A DNA stretch of 64,000 nt, taken from the NCBI GenBank assembly GCA_030015575.1, contig CM057337.1, positions 338,034,583 through 338,098,582 on the forward strand. Direction: 5' to 3'. Of the stretch, positions 47,981 through 59,242 are shown one piece after another. Both the position numbers and the translations under genes were made by a program. The notes under the pieces are model-generated. The model did not search any database, was not told the DNA's origin, and saw nothing but the letters and a program-made list of their open reading frames with translations. Position 1 is the first letter of the stretch; the number at the start of each line of letters is the position of its first letter. This stretch comes from Agapanthus africanus (Eukaryota > Streptophyta > Magnoliopsida > Asparagales > Amaryllidaceae).

Positions 47981-49459
47981 CCTCTCTCCTTGCCTTCCTC
48001 ATCTGGCCGAGCCCCCCCCCCCCCCCGCCCTTCTCCCTCAACAGCAGCCCTCTCCTTTTTCTCCTCTCATTTCTCATCAAAAATCCACCATTTTACCTCA
48101 AAATCCATACAAAATCAAAGCTAAATCCAAATCCAACTCTTACCTATTTTTCCTTAGACTAACATGCATGGATTGTGGTGAAAAGAGAGCATTTTGAGAG
48201 GCTAGATTGCAGGTTTGATCCATGGTTCATGAGGTATAAATCTTGACCTTTGTTTAATTGTTGCTATAATAATTCCTTATTAGCTAATTAGATGCCTAAT
48301 TAGGTTTTAATTTGAAAACATGGAAATTCTAGAATGGGGATTAATTGCTAGTTAGGGTTTTGGGTAATTAGATCATGGTTATGTGTTGTAATTAAGATCT
48401 TAAGTCATGTAAAGGCAAAGCTAGTTGTAGTTTGCTAATTGTATTTTAAAATTTGTTCTAATTAAGATTTCTAGCAAACTAGGTTTTTGGAACTAATTCA
48501 AAACATGAGATTAAAATCTAGTAATTGTTTTTATGACATAATTAACATTTTAATTTGTTGTTTAGCAACTTAGTTCAAGCAAAACTTAGTTTAGTTGATG
48601 AATTGTGGATTATTACCTTGAAAATTGTTTAAATTGGTTATGTTTGCAAACTAGATTTTTGAGATTTATATTAAAAGGTAAGTTTAAAATCTAACTAACA
48701 TTGGTATGACTTAATTGAGATGTTTAATGAAAATTATAACCACTAGAATTGTTAAAATATTTAGATTGGTTAAAACATCAAGTTTTGAACCGAAATGGGA
48801 ATTTGTGCTAATTAGGTTTTTGGGAAATAAAACGATTTGATTAATTTTAATGTTTTGATAATTTAAAATCCTATTTCATATATGATTAGTGATTTGTGAA
48901 ACCACGAATGGTGCGTTTGAGTTTTTCTTGATCTCTCGGCGTTTGTACGCCGATGTCGAGGGTTTTTGGGTTGATTTGAGAAGCAAAACCATAAGTTTTG
49001 ACCTATGTGAGATTCGTATGTCGTTTTGGTCATAAGTCGGATTTTAATGCGATACGATGTGTTATGATACGTAGGTACCCTCACGAGGACTTCGAGACGA
49101 CAAGAAAATGTGTGGCGATATCGATTTTGGCAAGTGAGGACCAGGTGAGTAGATTATATCTACGGGGGAAGTCGGGTTGATGGCGTATAGCACCCCCGTA
49201 ATTCGTAGTATAGTTATGATATATATATGTTTATATATGTGATTCATGATACTTGGATGTTTATCAAGAGATGATTATTGTGTTCAGGGTTTGGTTTAGG
49301 GTAATTAGAAGTAAACTAGCATAGCTTCTTAGTCGCGAACCCTAGAATAGGTTCACACCCACACGCACACACGCATTTGCATACATCTATTTTACATGTG
49401 CGTATATGGGGATATGTATGTATGTATATATATACACATATGGGTATGGGACTATGTAA

Positions 49460-49492
<33 letters not shown>

Positions 49493-52070
49493 CGTATACA
49501 TATACACGGATTATAAGGATAGTACTTGGGATTGGAGATGAGTCGATGAGATTGGGCTTGAGGCCGTGAGATCGTTGATGTGACAGGGTTCGTATTTGAG
49601 TTACGACGTAATATGTTTAGTGGGTCCTTTAGGCGTGGTGTTTTCATACACACGCATGCATACATAGATAGTATCAATATTGTACTAGACGTAGATCCGT
49701 ACCCCGGATCTTGATTTTGATAAAGAGGATACCAGATGAATAATGTGATGAATATGATATTTGACCCATACCCAGATTTGGGATGCCGTACGACGGATTT
49801 TCCGTACGAGCTATATATTGATGATAGATCCGCACTCTTGATTCGAGAATGTCATATTATATTAGGGTATCGTATAGGATACTAATGAGGCGGGATCACC
49901 GACTATTATATGTATATATATGTATCGACTCAGATGTTAAGCGGTTTCCTTACCTTTCGATCAGCCTGTTTAGTTTGGCCCTGTAGTGTACTTATAAATG
50001 ATAAATTAGATTCGACTCATACCTATTTCAAAAACTAACGAATCATGCGTATTTAAAAGACGGGACAAGGTATTCTACGGATATTTCAAAAGACGTATCT
50101 TTTTTTAAAAACACCGTAGCCCTTTCTTTCAAAACACCACGATTCGTACTATTTCAAACGGCAAAACAGTATAACACAGGTATAGCGATGTAGATTCCTT
50201 ATTGTTACGTTATCATTCATGTTCCGCATATTATTGTTGCAATTACTATTCATTGCCATTTATCATGTTGTTATCATCTCATTGCATGTTTATTGTGTAC
50301 TTAGTGATTATGAACCATGCTGTCAGGACACCAGCACCATTACCGATGATGCGTATGTTCCACATACACTTACTTGCAGGCTCACACACATCATCATCAA
50401 TAATTGCCATGTCACGTACACTTTAGAAAATACTATTTCATTGATATAGCTTGCTAACTGATAGTTGCTACATGTTATAACTTTCATATGCTAGTTTGAT
50501 TATTGCATGATATCAGATGCATCCATATATTCATTGGTTATGCGGTATTATGGAGATTTATACCAGTTTTCATTGTTATTGACATGGTGACTTGATGATT
50601 TTGGATTTTTCTTGATATTTTCTGGATTTAGAAACCGCATGTGAAAGTTTTGCAAACTGATGAACCATTTTAAAGAGAAAAATGCTGTTTTCCTTGATAT
50701 GTTGAGTATCGTCCACCATGATGTTTTCTCGGTTCTGAGATGTTTTCCAGACCCGATTCGAGGAGTTAGATGAACCGTCTCGGGTACATGGTGGACCCGG
50801 TATGGTACTCCGGGGCAAGAAGCTCGAGTAGTAGACGATGAGCCCGGCAGGGGCAGACTGCCTACCGGTGATTTTACCTGGCGCGGTGGATATCTGGAGG
50901 ATACCGTTCATGGTCGTTTGATTGATGATATGGGCCGATCCGGATTGACCGAGCCTGAGGTATTAAGATTTGAGACACTGAGATATATAGATTTGATGAT
51001 ACAGGCCAGTCCGGATAGTTGGAGCCTGAGATATTGAGGTTTATGTTTTGTGTCGATACTTGACACAGATTTGATGTCGATTTCATTGATGATATCTAGA
51101 TTTATATACATACAGAAATCTCATTAAATAAAGAAAAACAGTTCTTTGATTCAGATGTACTTTGTCCTCATTATATGCATCTGTACATCATTTTAGTGAT
51201 ATATTGCTACCTGACATTTGTACATCATATTAGCGACATGTTGTTACCTGAGGCACTGACACGGGTACTTGGTTTTACACTTAGTGATAGATGTTTACCC
51301 TTACCATTAATTATGCTTCAGGCCATATTGTTATTTTGAGGGTATTACTGATCGTATGACCTAGGATTGCATTATACATGTGATTTCTGCTGGTAGATGT
51401 TTTCTACACACGAGTTGGCAACTCACCCCCGTTGTGCCACAGTTCCTTGCAGGTTTTGCTGTAAAGGTTTCATTGCGGCTTTGCTGGCATACTGTTCCTT
51501 CCGGGTGATTGCTTTGGTAGGTGGGTTCTTTTGCATCAGGACTACCATTGTTTATTTATTATTTCAGTTGTATCTAGAAACTCCATAAACCAGATTGTAT
51601 ATTTGAAAGAGATAGAAGACTAGACTTGTTATTATTTCGACCTTAGAGTCGCGCGTTGTATTATTATGGTTTTCATGCTGATTTTGGGTTTTCTTTTGAG
51701 TTTTTGATCCTCGCCCTTCGGCGTTGTATATTATATTGTTTGCGTGGCTGTGACCGTCGATTGACGAAGAGCTAGCTCCCTCTTGGGGATGCCTTTTTAT
51801 TTATTTCGTATACTATTCATGTTGTATCCTGTTTGGGGGCCAGTATTTACAAAGGAGACTCTGCCGAAATTTTTAGAAAATACTTGAGATTTTAAAAATA
51901 CATACTTCGGCCTATGTTGATTAAAACTACTTGCTTTCAATTGGTTTTTCCTTCACTCTACTGTTTCTTTGGTTTTGATTTCTGGGTTTTGGCTTACTTA
52001 GATTACGTACGCCTCGAGACGTTTCGTAATTTAAGTGCCGGTCATGTTCCGTACTTTTCAAGTCGTGACA
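47981..52070 (+). repeat. LARD A second LTR, right part
   Basis: Continues 15911-16550 after the C2 insertion; 47981-47985 is the duplicated CCTCT. It aligns with 6271-12986 of the first LTR without the solo LTR insertion and ends GTGACA at 52070. It carries the second copy of the intron/exon-like module (48234-49144) and a stem-loop with one decayed arm (50339-50404). A run of fifteen C lies at 48012-48026. Confidence 0.9.
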
Positions 52071-54599
52071 AAGTTGGTATCAGAGCGTTAGGTTTTACCT
52101 TCTTAGTGTAGGATGGCCCTTGGTTGATGGAGTAGGTGACTCAAGTAGAGTGACGTACCGTGTATATGTTCCGCGGCATACTTACGATACGATACTCCGC
52201 TTAAGAAGCCTTAGGATGTACATTTCCTTGCACAGTATTATATTCCTTCCTATGTTCTATCCTCATCAGTACCAGTTATGGTTTTGTTATCACGGTTATA
52301 CAGGCGTGGAGAGCTACGGCTAGAGTTGCGGTCAGCACGAGCTCGTCACGGACGTGGACTGACCAGGGCATGATTCCAGGGATATACGATTGCATGGAGG
52401 CGTCGTATTATTGTGTTTTCGCGCCACGAGCGTTTGATGGATCGCTTTTACGAGATTTCTCGGGCGTGCATATCAGCACCAAAGGATTAGGCTACTGTTA
52501 GAGGCCAGCCAGAATGTGATGACCGTTAATACACCGAGTATTTTGATGATTGAGGCATTATTCAGCATGCGGACGAATGAGCCAGTGATTTTGGAAAATG
52601 AGGAGATATCGCCCCAGATGTTGAAGCTAATGCCGCACGAGTTATACTTCGAGATATGATAGAAGATCGCTAGTCACCAGAGATGAAAGACTGGGACATG
52701 GGATTCATTGCCTACCCCGATGCGAGGTCATCAGATTGATTGATTCCAGCTAGAGACGACTTCACGCGGATACGTTGAGAGTCGATAAAGAAGATCGATT
52801 GTCAGGAACCCATTTTCCAAGTTTAAAGTATTCGGAAAACAATGCAAGCAATTCTACGGACCCTCTAGAAGAATGAAACCCTAACTCGACTTAATGACCT
52901 TGCAACGCCGATGAACCTTAGGGTTTGCGGCAGTTCAACGGTGCCATTAGTGAGGCTTGGGTCTGCCCTTCTATGGTTAGTCTATTGGTGCTGTGGCATA
53001 TATTCGATACTATTAAACTGTACCCAAGATATTGAGCTCTTGAAGGATTATGGAACCTCGACGAATCGATCAAAAAGTTCGACATCATTCGGATATCATA
53101 TGATGGGATACATTGCTTGGGAGACTCCAGATACGAGTATAGCCATTGGAGTGCAGTCCATGCAGCCATGAAGAGACAAGTCCGAAGCAATCAACATTTG
53201 AGAAAAGTGGAGTAAGAGGTTCGTACGAGATCTTGATGAGATGGCGTTCCACTCCGCCGACATCAAATATGTAATACGCATGCAGAGGCGTTGTATATAG
53301 ATATATCTTCCAGAAGGAGTCGCAATGAGTATGCAGCCGTTCCGGAACAAGAAACAGATATAGTAAAGGGTGGTAACTTCCGGGCAGTTTGGCAGAAACG
53401 ATATTTGGGGAGAGACCTTGACAGGACCTTTCTCGGATACTATACGAGAAGACTTGGACCCAGGATCGGTCATATTGCACGCACCCAGCATGCCAAAGTT
53501 TAGCATCGTCGACGAGACATGTTATAAGTAACCATGATAGTTAGCCAGAGATCTTTAGAAGATGTGTCAGAGCAGACTGCTTCCGTTATCGTTTCTATAT
53601 TGGACCTTTGAGCCGAGGAGCTATGTACTTAGCAATCTGCAGTGAGAGACGAGAGCCTAAGGGTACTAGGCGACAGGCCATGATCAGAAGGCAAGTAGAT
53701 ATCTGGCTCTGCTAGCATTGGATGCAACGACACCTTCTCGACTTTGAAGGACGGTCATATCGACGACAGTATTTATGATTTGTGATTTTATGATTGACTA
53801 TCACATATCCGTCACTTTGGATTTCAGTATTTTGGGTGATTTGTTTCAAGATTGAGTTTTGATGACCGAGTTTCATGATATTTGATTTCATGCCTAGGGC
53901 ATGCATATGATTTGACTTATGCTTTCAGCATAGTTTTCATGCACTTTTAGTATTTTGATTTGCTTTTGTGCACGCCGATGCACAGGATGGTGAGATTTTA
54001 TACCACGGTATACCTGATTGGGATTTTGGATTGAGATGTGTTGTATACCGTCGATTTCGATTTTGATATTCGATATTCGTTTCCGTGCACATTGTGCACT
54101 TAATTTGGATTTTGCGCATACTTAAGGCGCTTGATGCGATTTAGGTGCACACCAGATACACTAAATCGAGATTCTTCATGCATATCAGATGCACCTGGTT
54201 TTGCTGTCAGGCATACACGTTGCTCTTGACAGGTGTTTTCGTGCACACCCGTTGCACTTAGATTTTTGTTTTTGTACACGTGTTTAGCACATTCATGGAT
54301 TTCGATTTCCGTGCGCACCAGACGCACGTGGCATTCATATATATTTGAGATTGATTTCTTTTGGAGCAGTATATTTTATGATACTTGCTATTTGGTTTAG
54401 GACTGAACAGGACTAGTCAGAGGACAGTACCTGAGTATATTTTTGCATGCCTTGAAAGTTATCGAAGGGATTTCCAAAGAGAAGCTATAGTCTCAGTATT
54501 TACCCACGTGTCCGTGATGACACGAAACTTTTTACAGGCGAAACCCTTCTAAATTGTTTTCAAAACGGCGGGACGTGTATGTTAAACAAAGGATATATA
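52071..54599 (+). other. LARD A internal domain 2, truncated by Copia C3
   Basis: Starts with the spacer AAGT and PBS (TGGTATCAGAGC, 52075-52086) and aligns closely with 12987-15510. It stops at GGATATATA where Copia C3 begins; ATATA (54595-54599) is the left candidate target-site copy. The remaining ~400 bp of the domain, its PPT and any third LTR are not seen. The minus-strand ORF 53096-53506 (136 aa) matches 14002-14409; no known domain. Confidence 0.8.
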
Positions 54600-56649
54600 T
54601 GTTAGTGTGATATGCCCTAGAGGCCATTATTGTATAGTACTAGTTTGTATATTACATTTTGGAAGCTTGGGATATATATACGGATTGACATTCTTGCTCA
54701 ATATGGTAGTATGCTACTTAGTTTGTATCTATCTTAATATGTGTATGTGTTTCTTTTGATATATTGCTAATACATATTGATAGAGCCCTTAGGATCTTTT
54801 GCTTGACTACCAGCGTTGTGATGGCAGTCACACTAGTGGGGGCTGCGTAGTCTATAAGCACATCCTTATACAGGTCCCTGGTTGTAGGATTATCGAGACA
54901 GAGTATCGATACTCCAGAGTAGACTAGTGTATACACTTCTCATCCCAGGAGAGGAGATGGTCTGTCCCACAGCCATCAGTACGTCGTACTGCAGATAGTA
55001 TGCAGGTGCTCGTTAGGTTACGAGTACACTAGACAGGACTCGTTGGGAACTTTTGGTTGGTATTATACCTATCGTCAGTTATCAGTTCCCAGGTAACATG
55101 AGTACAGCTTAGTCCGTTGACTTGACACTGTCACTTCTCCTCGAGTGTGTTCTTACTGTTCTTAGATTACTACCCTACCACGGCTTAAATGATTCGTGCA
55201 AACAGGTAGTAGTTGGGTGCAGTCCCGAAGCACTTGGAGGTAGTGACGGTTACACAGGATTCGTCTCTCCCGGTATTGGGAGTTGATATCACGCTGTGTC
55301 TAGGAGAGCCATTACACAAAGTCCCTGGCCAGGCAAGCGAGATTTGCTGGTAGTATTTCCAGTAGTTTCTCAGCGTGTTCTGGGCTACACTCCGACACGA
55401 CTTGTACCGCTATTAGGGGACTGACGTTTACCGCCCCCTAGGCCCAACATGCGATACTCTCAGACGAACAGACCGGACTATACGGAGATTGTTACATTCA
55501 GGCTCAGTAGGAGTTCGAATGGGTTCACCTCATCGGCCTTCTTATCGGCATCTACCTGGGGACCGTTACGTATAGCTAGTACCGCTTACGGCCTGTGGTT
55601 AAACCCACTGCCAGTGAGTGTCGAGTCTTTAGAGTCCCACACAGAGGGTTGTTCACGTTTGGGCAAAACAGAGTAGAGGTCGTATGGTTTTACGACTGGG
55701 TTCGTTCACATACGCGCACTTGTGCACGTTTGGTGTCCGGGCAGTTATTACTAGCAGGCTTTGGTTTAAGACAGATCCTAGTATTTGTTTTGGGATTGGT
55801 TTTGTCTCATTGCATTCATGTTCCTCGGAACACGGATGCGGGTGTGTATGCACAGTTGACAGAGGCAGAGGAACCTCATTAGGGTTTTTGACCGTTGACT
55901 TTTTTCTAAACCCTAATGAAAATGAGAAATATGGTTAATAATATTAATTAAGGATAATTGTGCCATGGTTATGGTTGGGTTGACCATTTGACTTGTTGAC
56001 TTTTGTTGACTTTGATATTTTCTTTTGCAAAAGATGCTTCTTGAAGCTTGCATTAGCATTAAATGTGATATGATAATGGTCAAATCAACTAACCATCACA
56101 ATTATCTTAATTATTATTATTATTCTCATATACCTCCCATATGAGAGCAAGGTTGAAAAAGGAGGGACTCTCATTCTCTCATGCTCTTTCTCTCTCTTAC
56201 ATTGCTCTCCCTCTTCCTCTCTCTCAAAGCTCTCGTGTTTCATGAGTTGAAAAGCATGAGCTTTGTGAGATAAAACCATCAAAACACCTCTGTACTCATT
56301 CTAGGGTTCTTATTCTAGCAAGCCAAGCACTCTAGTTACTTCTTGGTTGAGGTAGGAGCTCAAGGTAGAGGCCTTCGGGTGGATCTTTCTTCTGCAAAGA
56401 GAAGACGAAGAGGAGGAGCCGTCTACACCACTCCAAGGAGCTAGCAACAAGGAGGACCACAACAAGAAGAGAAGGAGTTCAAGAACTAGGTATAACCATC
56501 TTACTTAGTAGCTAGAACTTGTAGTTAGTTTGTTAGTTTTTGTTTCGCAAAGATCCTTCATGGTTAGTCTATGTTCCCTTATGATAAGAATTTGATTTTT
56601 ACTCTTTCCGCCTCCCCGTAAGTACCGGGGTAGGTTACATAGACTTACA
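54600..56649 (+). repeat. 5' LTR of Copia C3
   Basis: 2050 bp, TGTTAGTGTGATATGCCCTAGAGGCC...ATAGACTTACA. It is homologous in reverse to the C1 and C2 LTRs, including the palindrome with its last base changed (CCCTGGCCAGGC, 55323-55334). The end (AGACTTACAG-TGGTATCAGAG) is nearly the same as that of C2. ORFs in 55449-55938 are chance frames within the conserved U3 part. Confidence 0.92.
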
Positions 56650-56650
56650 G

Positions 56651-56661
56651 TGGTATCAGAG
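56651..56661 (+). promoter_or_regulatory. Primer binding site of Copia C3 (initiator Met tRNA)
   Basis: TGGTATCAGAG, one base after the LTR end at 56649. The next bases (ACCAGC) no longer follow the other elements. Confidence 0.9.
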
Positions 56662-56856
56662 ACCAGCTAAACAACAACTAACATGTTAGCAAAGTGTTTA
56701 GAACTTCTATCCGGAAAAAATCGCAAAATACATCAAAATTTAGTGTTTTCTGCCGATTTTTAAAACAGGTCTAAAAATATTTCCAGAGACCTGAAAAATA
56801 CAAGCAGGCTTTTTAGAGAAAACTGTAGAATTTGAGCACCTGAATCACTCATAAGA

Positions 56857-56901
56857 CCACGGATCCGCGGCCGATCCAAGCGATCCGCCGCGGATCCGCG
56901 G
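56857..56901 (+). other. GC-rich hairpin in the C3 leader
   Basis: Arms CCACGGATCCGCGGCCGATC (56857-56876) and GATCCGCCGCGGATCCGCGG (56882-56901) pair with two mismatches in 20 around a 5-nt loop CAAGC. Confidence 0.65.
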
Positions 56902-57403
56902 CCGAGTCAACTCGGCTGCGCACCAAATTTCTTCTGGGGTTCTCTGTGTTGGTTTTGTGTATTCTGGGAAGTTTTGTTTCTGTCCAGATTTGTCAAAGTA
57001 CTGGATTTTACTTGGGGTAGATTCAAATACAGTTTTTGATCGAAATTCTATAAACTTTAGCTAATTGGATTATATCTGTAATGTGATATATGTACTGAAC
57101 GTCTGCTAATCGCTATACGTCGATTAGTAGGGGTGTACATATCTGTGATCTGTGATGTTGGTTTGTGGATATGAACTTGTTGGATCGTCGCGATGAATAG
57201 CCGGGGATGTGAGATGAGGGTTTTCATTTTTCATTCGATGTAATAATTGTAAATTGATTTAATATTATCTATATGGCCGCACATCCGGGTTGAGGTTGTA
57301 GCCGCCATTGTATATTATTTCTTTTATTGTTTTTGCTCATAGGATAGACGCAAGGTGGGGTGCATGATTTAGTGATTTTTGTTGTGTTTGGTTTTATCAA
57401 ATG

Positions 57404-57422
57404 ATCCCTGGCAACGGCGCCA
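57404..57422 (-). promoter_or_regulatory. Primer binding site of Athila type (tRNA-Asp)
   Basis: Minus strand TGGCGCCGTTGCCAGGGAT, complementary to the 3' end of tRNA-Asp with one mismatch (A for G). It lies two bases from the LTR that starts at 57425. Confidence 0.85.
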
Positions 57423-58517
57423 TTTGAGTTAATGATATTCTTGATGTGTCGGTTTGAGAAAAATGAATATAGAAATCACAACCAAAAATATTTTGACCGC
57501 AATCAATAACGGTGTCGATTGTAGCGCGTTAGTAAGTGCGGATCGTCCTCAGGGAAAGTGTAATCGTTCGTCTTTTGAATTAGGTGAATTGAAACTTTAA
57601 AGAAAAGAAAGGAAAACAATTCATGATTTGTAGTTGAAGTTCAAGAATTAGAAAATCTAGATCTAATAACAAGAAAAGATAAAATCAAGAATTGAGATGT
57701 TTGATGATTTTTCCAAACCAAATATCAAGAATCGAAATGAGGCTCGTAGGAATCGATCGGATCTATAGATGTGATGTAATCTTACAATTACGTATTCTTA
57801 TCCTTCGATGAATTGATACAAGATCGATGATGATCGATCGAGAATTAGGGATTTCTTATGAAACTAGGGTTTCATCTTATCCCTTATTCTTTCATCGATA
57901 TCATTCGCATTCTAGCCTCTAGTAAATTCAAGAAACGATCATAGATCTCTAATTTCGAGCGATCACAATCAAGAAAGTATCGCAACGAAACTAGGTCATC
58001 GATTCTTGAACTTGCTAGGGTTTACAAAGCTCGTAGGACTCAAGAATTGTATTAAGATTTGTTACATCATCATTCTATTGATCGTCTCGACTCCTTTACG
58101 AGCGGAGTTTTACTCAAACATCACAACAAGAACTACAATTACAAATTGAGATCGAATCATGATGCAAGAATTTAAAGAAAGCAAGATTAAAGAATTTCAC
58201 CTTTTATTTATATCAACAATTTCATTACATTCGCTCAAGGACTACAAGAGGAAGAACTCGATCGTCGATTTGGCTTCGCTCGGCTCCGTGAGTCGCGGAT
58301 CGGCTTGGATCACTTGCTCGATTGGAGATCAGCTCCGCTCCTAAAAGGTTGAAGGCTTCTCGCTTGATTTGGTACTCGGGATCTTGAATTTGGATTGGAA
58401 TTAGGGTTAGGGTTTCGCACAAGTTGTGTCACTCAACTTGTGGAAGAAGATGAAGAATTAGAGATTAAAGATTGATTTAGGATCTAATGATTAGCCTTTA
58501 ACCCTAGGTCTAGGCTT

Positions 58518-58527
58518 CTATTTATAG
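58518..58527 (-). promoter_or_regulatory. Candidate TATA box in the D LTR
   Basis: Minus strand CTATAAATAG, a textbook plant TATA box, followed by an AAACCCTAGATC-type region on the plus strand side upstream and a gene-leader-like sequence downstream. It lies about 0.7 kb into the LTR. Confidence 0.6.
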
Positions 58528-58805
58528 ACTTCCCTAAACCCTAGATCTACGATTAGAATTTGAATTTCCCTCCAAAAAGTTAGTTAGATGAAATTTGAAT
58601 TTCCCTCCAAAAGTTTGTTAAGGAGAAGCTTCTAGATGTGATTAGTTAGGAGCTTAATTAGCTTAATCAAGATTAGGTTGCTTAATAATCTTTGCTGATC
58701 TGGCAGTAGCTTCAAGATCTTTCTGGAATTTGAAGTATCAGAAAGGAATGTGGGCCCTGAGAGAAGAATTATGCACTGAAAATGGGGACATGATGACGTC
58801 ATATA

Positions 58806-58851
58806 GCCGCGGAACCGCGGCGCAAGCCAGCTCCCGCCGCGGTTCCGCGGC
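58806..58851 (-). other. Perfect 16-bp GC hairpin in the D LTR
   Basis: GCCGCGGAACCGCGGC (58806-58821) and GCCGCGGTTCCGCGGC (58836-58851) are exact complements around a 14-nt loop beginning GCAAGC. The flanks are AT-richer. Each arm is itself near-palindromic (CCGCGGNNCCGCGG). Confidence 0.75.
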
Positions 58852-59242
58852 GCTTTGGGGGCTTCATGGCTGGGTCTCTCTGGTGCTTGTTGCGCTGGAG
58901 TTGTGGGCTTTTCTTTGATATGTTGATTTGTATATTTCCTTCTGAATTGCTACCAAATCTGAAAACATGGAGTTGGTGTATTTTTGATCAGCTTCTTTTG
59001 ACTTTGCTCCTGCAATTTCCTGCACAAATCTCAACACAAGTGTTGCGCAAATACAGAGATGATGCGATGCCATAAAATGCGGTCAATTTCCCTTAAAGTG
59101 CCGGTTTAAAAGTCTAACACATGAAATCTGATATTTAACGACTGATTTACTAATATGTGAAATATGAATACCGAACACTTCTAAATGAGTGCAAATGATA
59201 GGGAAATTGCCGGTAAAAAGATGCAATATTTTCAATTGATCA

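Larger units (their letters stand above)
5686..54599 (+). mobile_element. LARD A: tandem large retrotransposon derivative hosting nested insertions
   Basis: The arrangement is LTR (5686-12986), PBS and internal domain (12987-15910), second LTR (15911-16550 plus 47981-52070), PBS and second internal domain (52071-54599). The LTRs start TGTAACG, end TGACA and are about 4.6-4.7 kb once insertions are subtracted. The internal domain is 2.9 kb and has no gag-pol. PBS (initiator Met tRNA) and PPT are intact in form. This matches the LARD definition; the TGACAAAGT-TGGTATCAGAGC junction and GGGGGAAGAT-TGTAAC PPT context resemble Tekay/Del-type gypsy elements (inference). The second internal domain is not followed by a third LTR; Copia C3 interrupts it. 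The element inserted into C4. Confidence 0.8.
54600..57366 (+). mobile_element. Copia C3 (Angela type), 5' part only
   Basis: Plus-strand 5' LTR (54600-56649), PBS and about 0.7 kb of leader. The leader aligns with C2 and C1 leaders up to GGTGGGGTGCA near 57366 and then stops, before the place where the triple stem-loop and gag would lie. Sequence related to element D follows. The rest of C3 is either deleted or beyond the window. Confidence 0.85.
57425..59242 (-). repeat. LTR of Athila-type element D
   Basis: 1818 bp between the PBS and a polypurine tract (minus strand AGTTTGGGGGAATT, 59243-59256). Ends are TGATCAATTG and, on the other side, ...ACTCA (minus strand). Boundaries come from PBS and PPT because no second LTR copy is in the window. 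It contains a TATA box (58518-58527) and a perfect 16-bp GC hairpin (58806-58851). No coding content. Confidence 0.78.

Noticed and set aside
49316-49677. Tyr/Ile-rich ORFs
   Set aside because: They are translations of the TA/TG microsatellite region of the LARD A LTR.
55449-55938. Overlapping ORFs of 75-95 aa in C3
   Set aside because: They fall in the conserved U3 of the LTR; other Angela LTRs do not preserve the frames.
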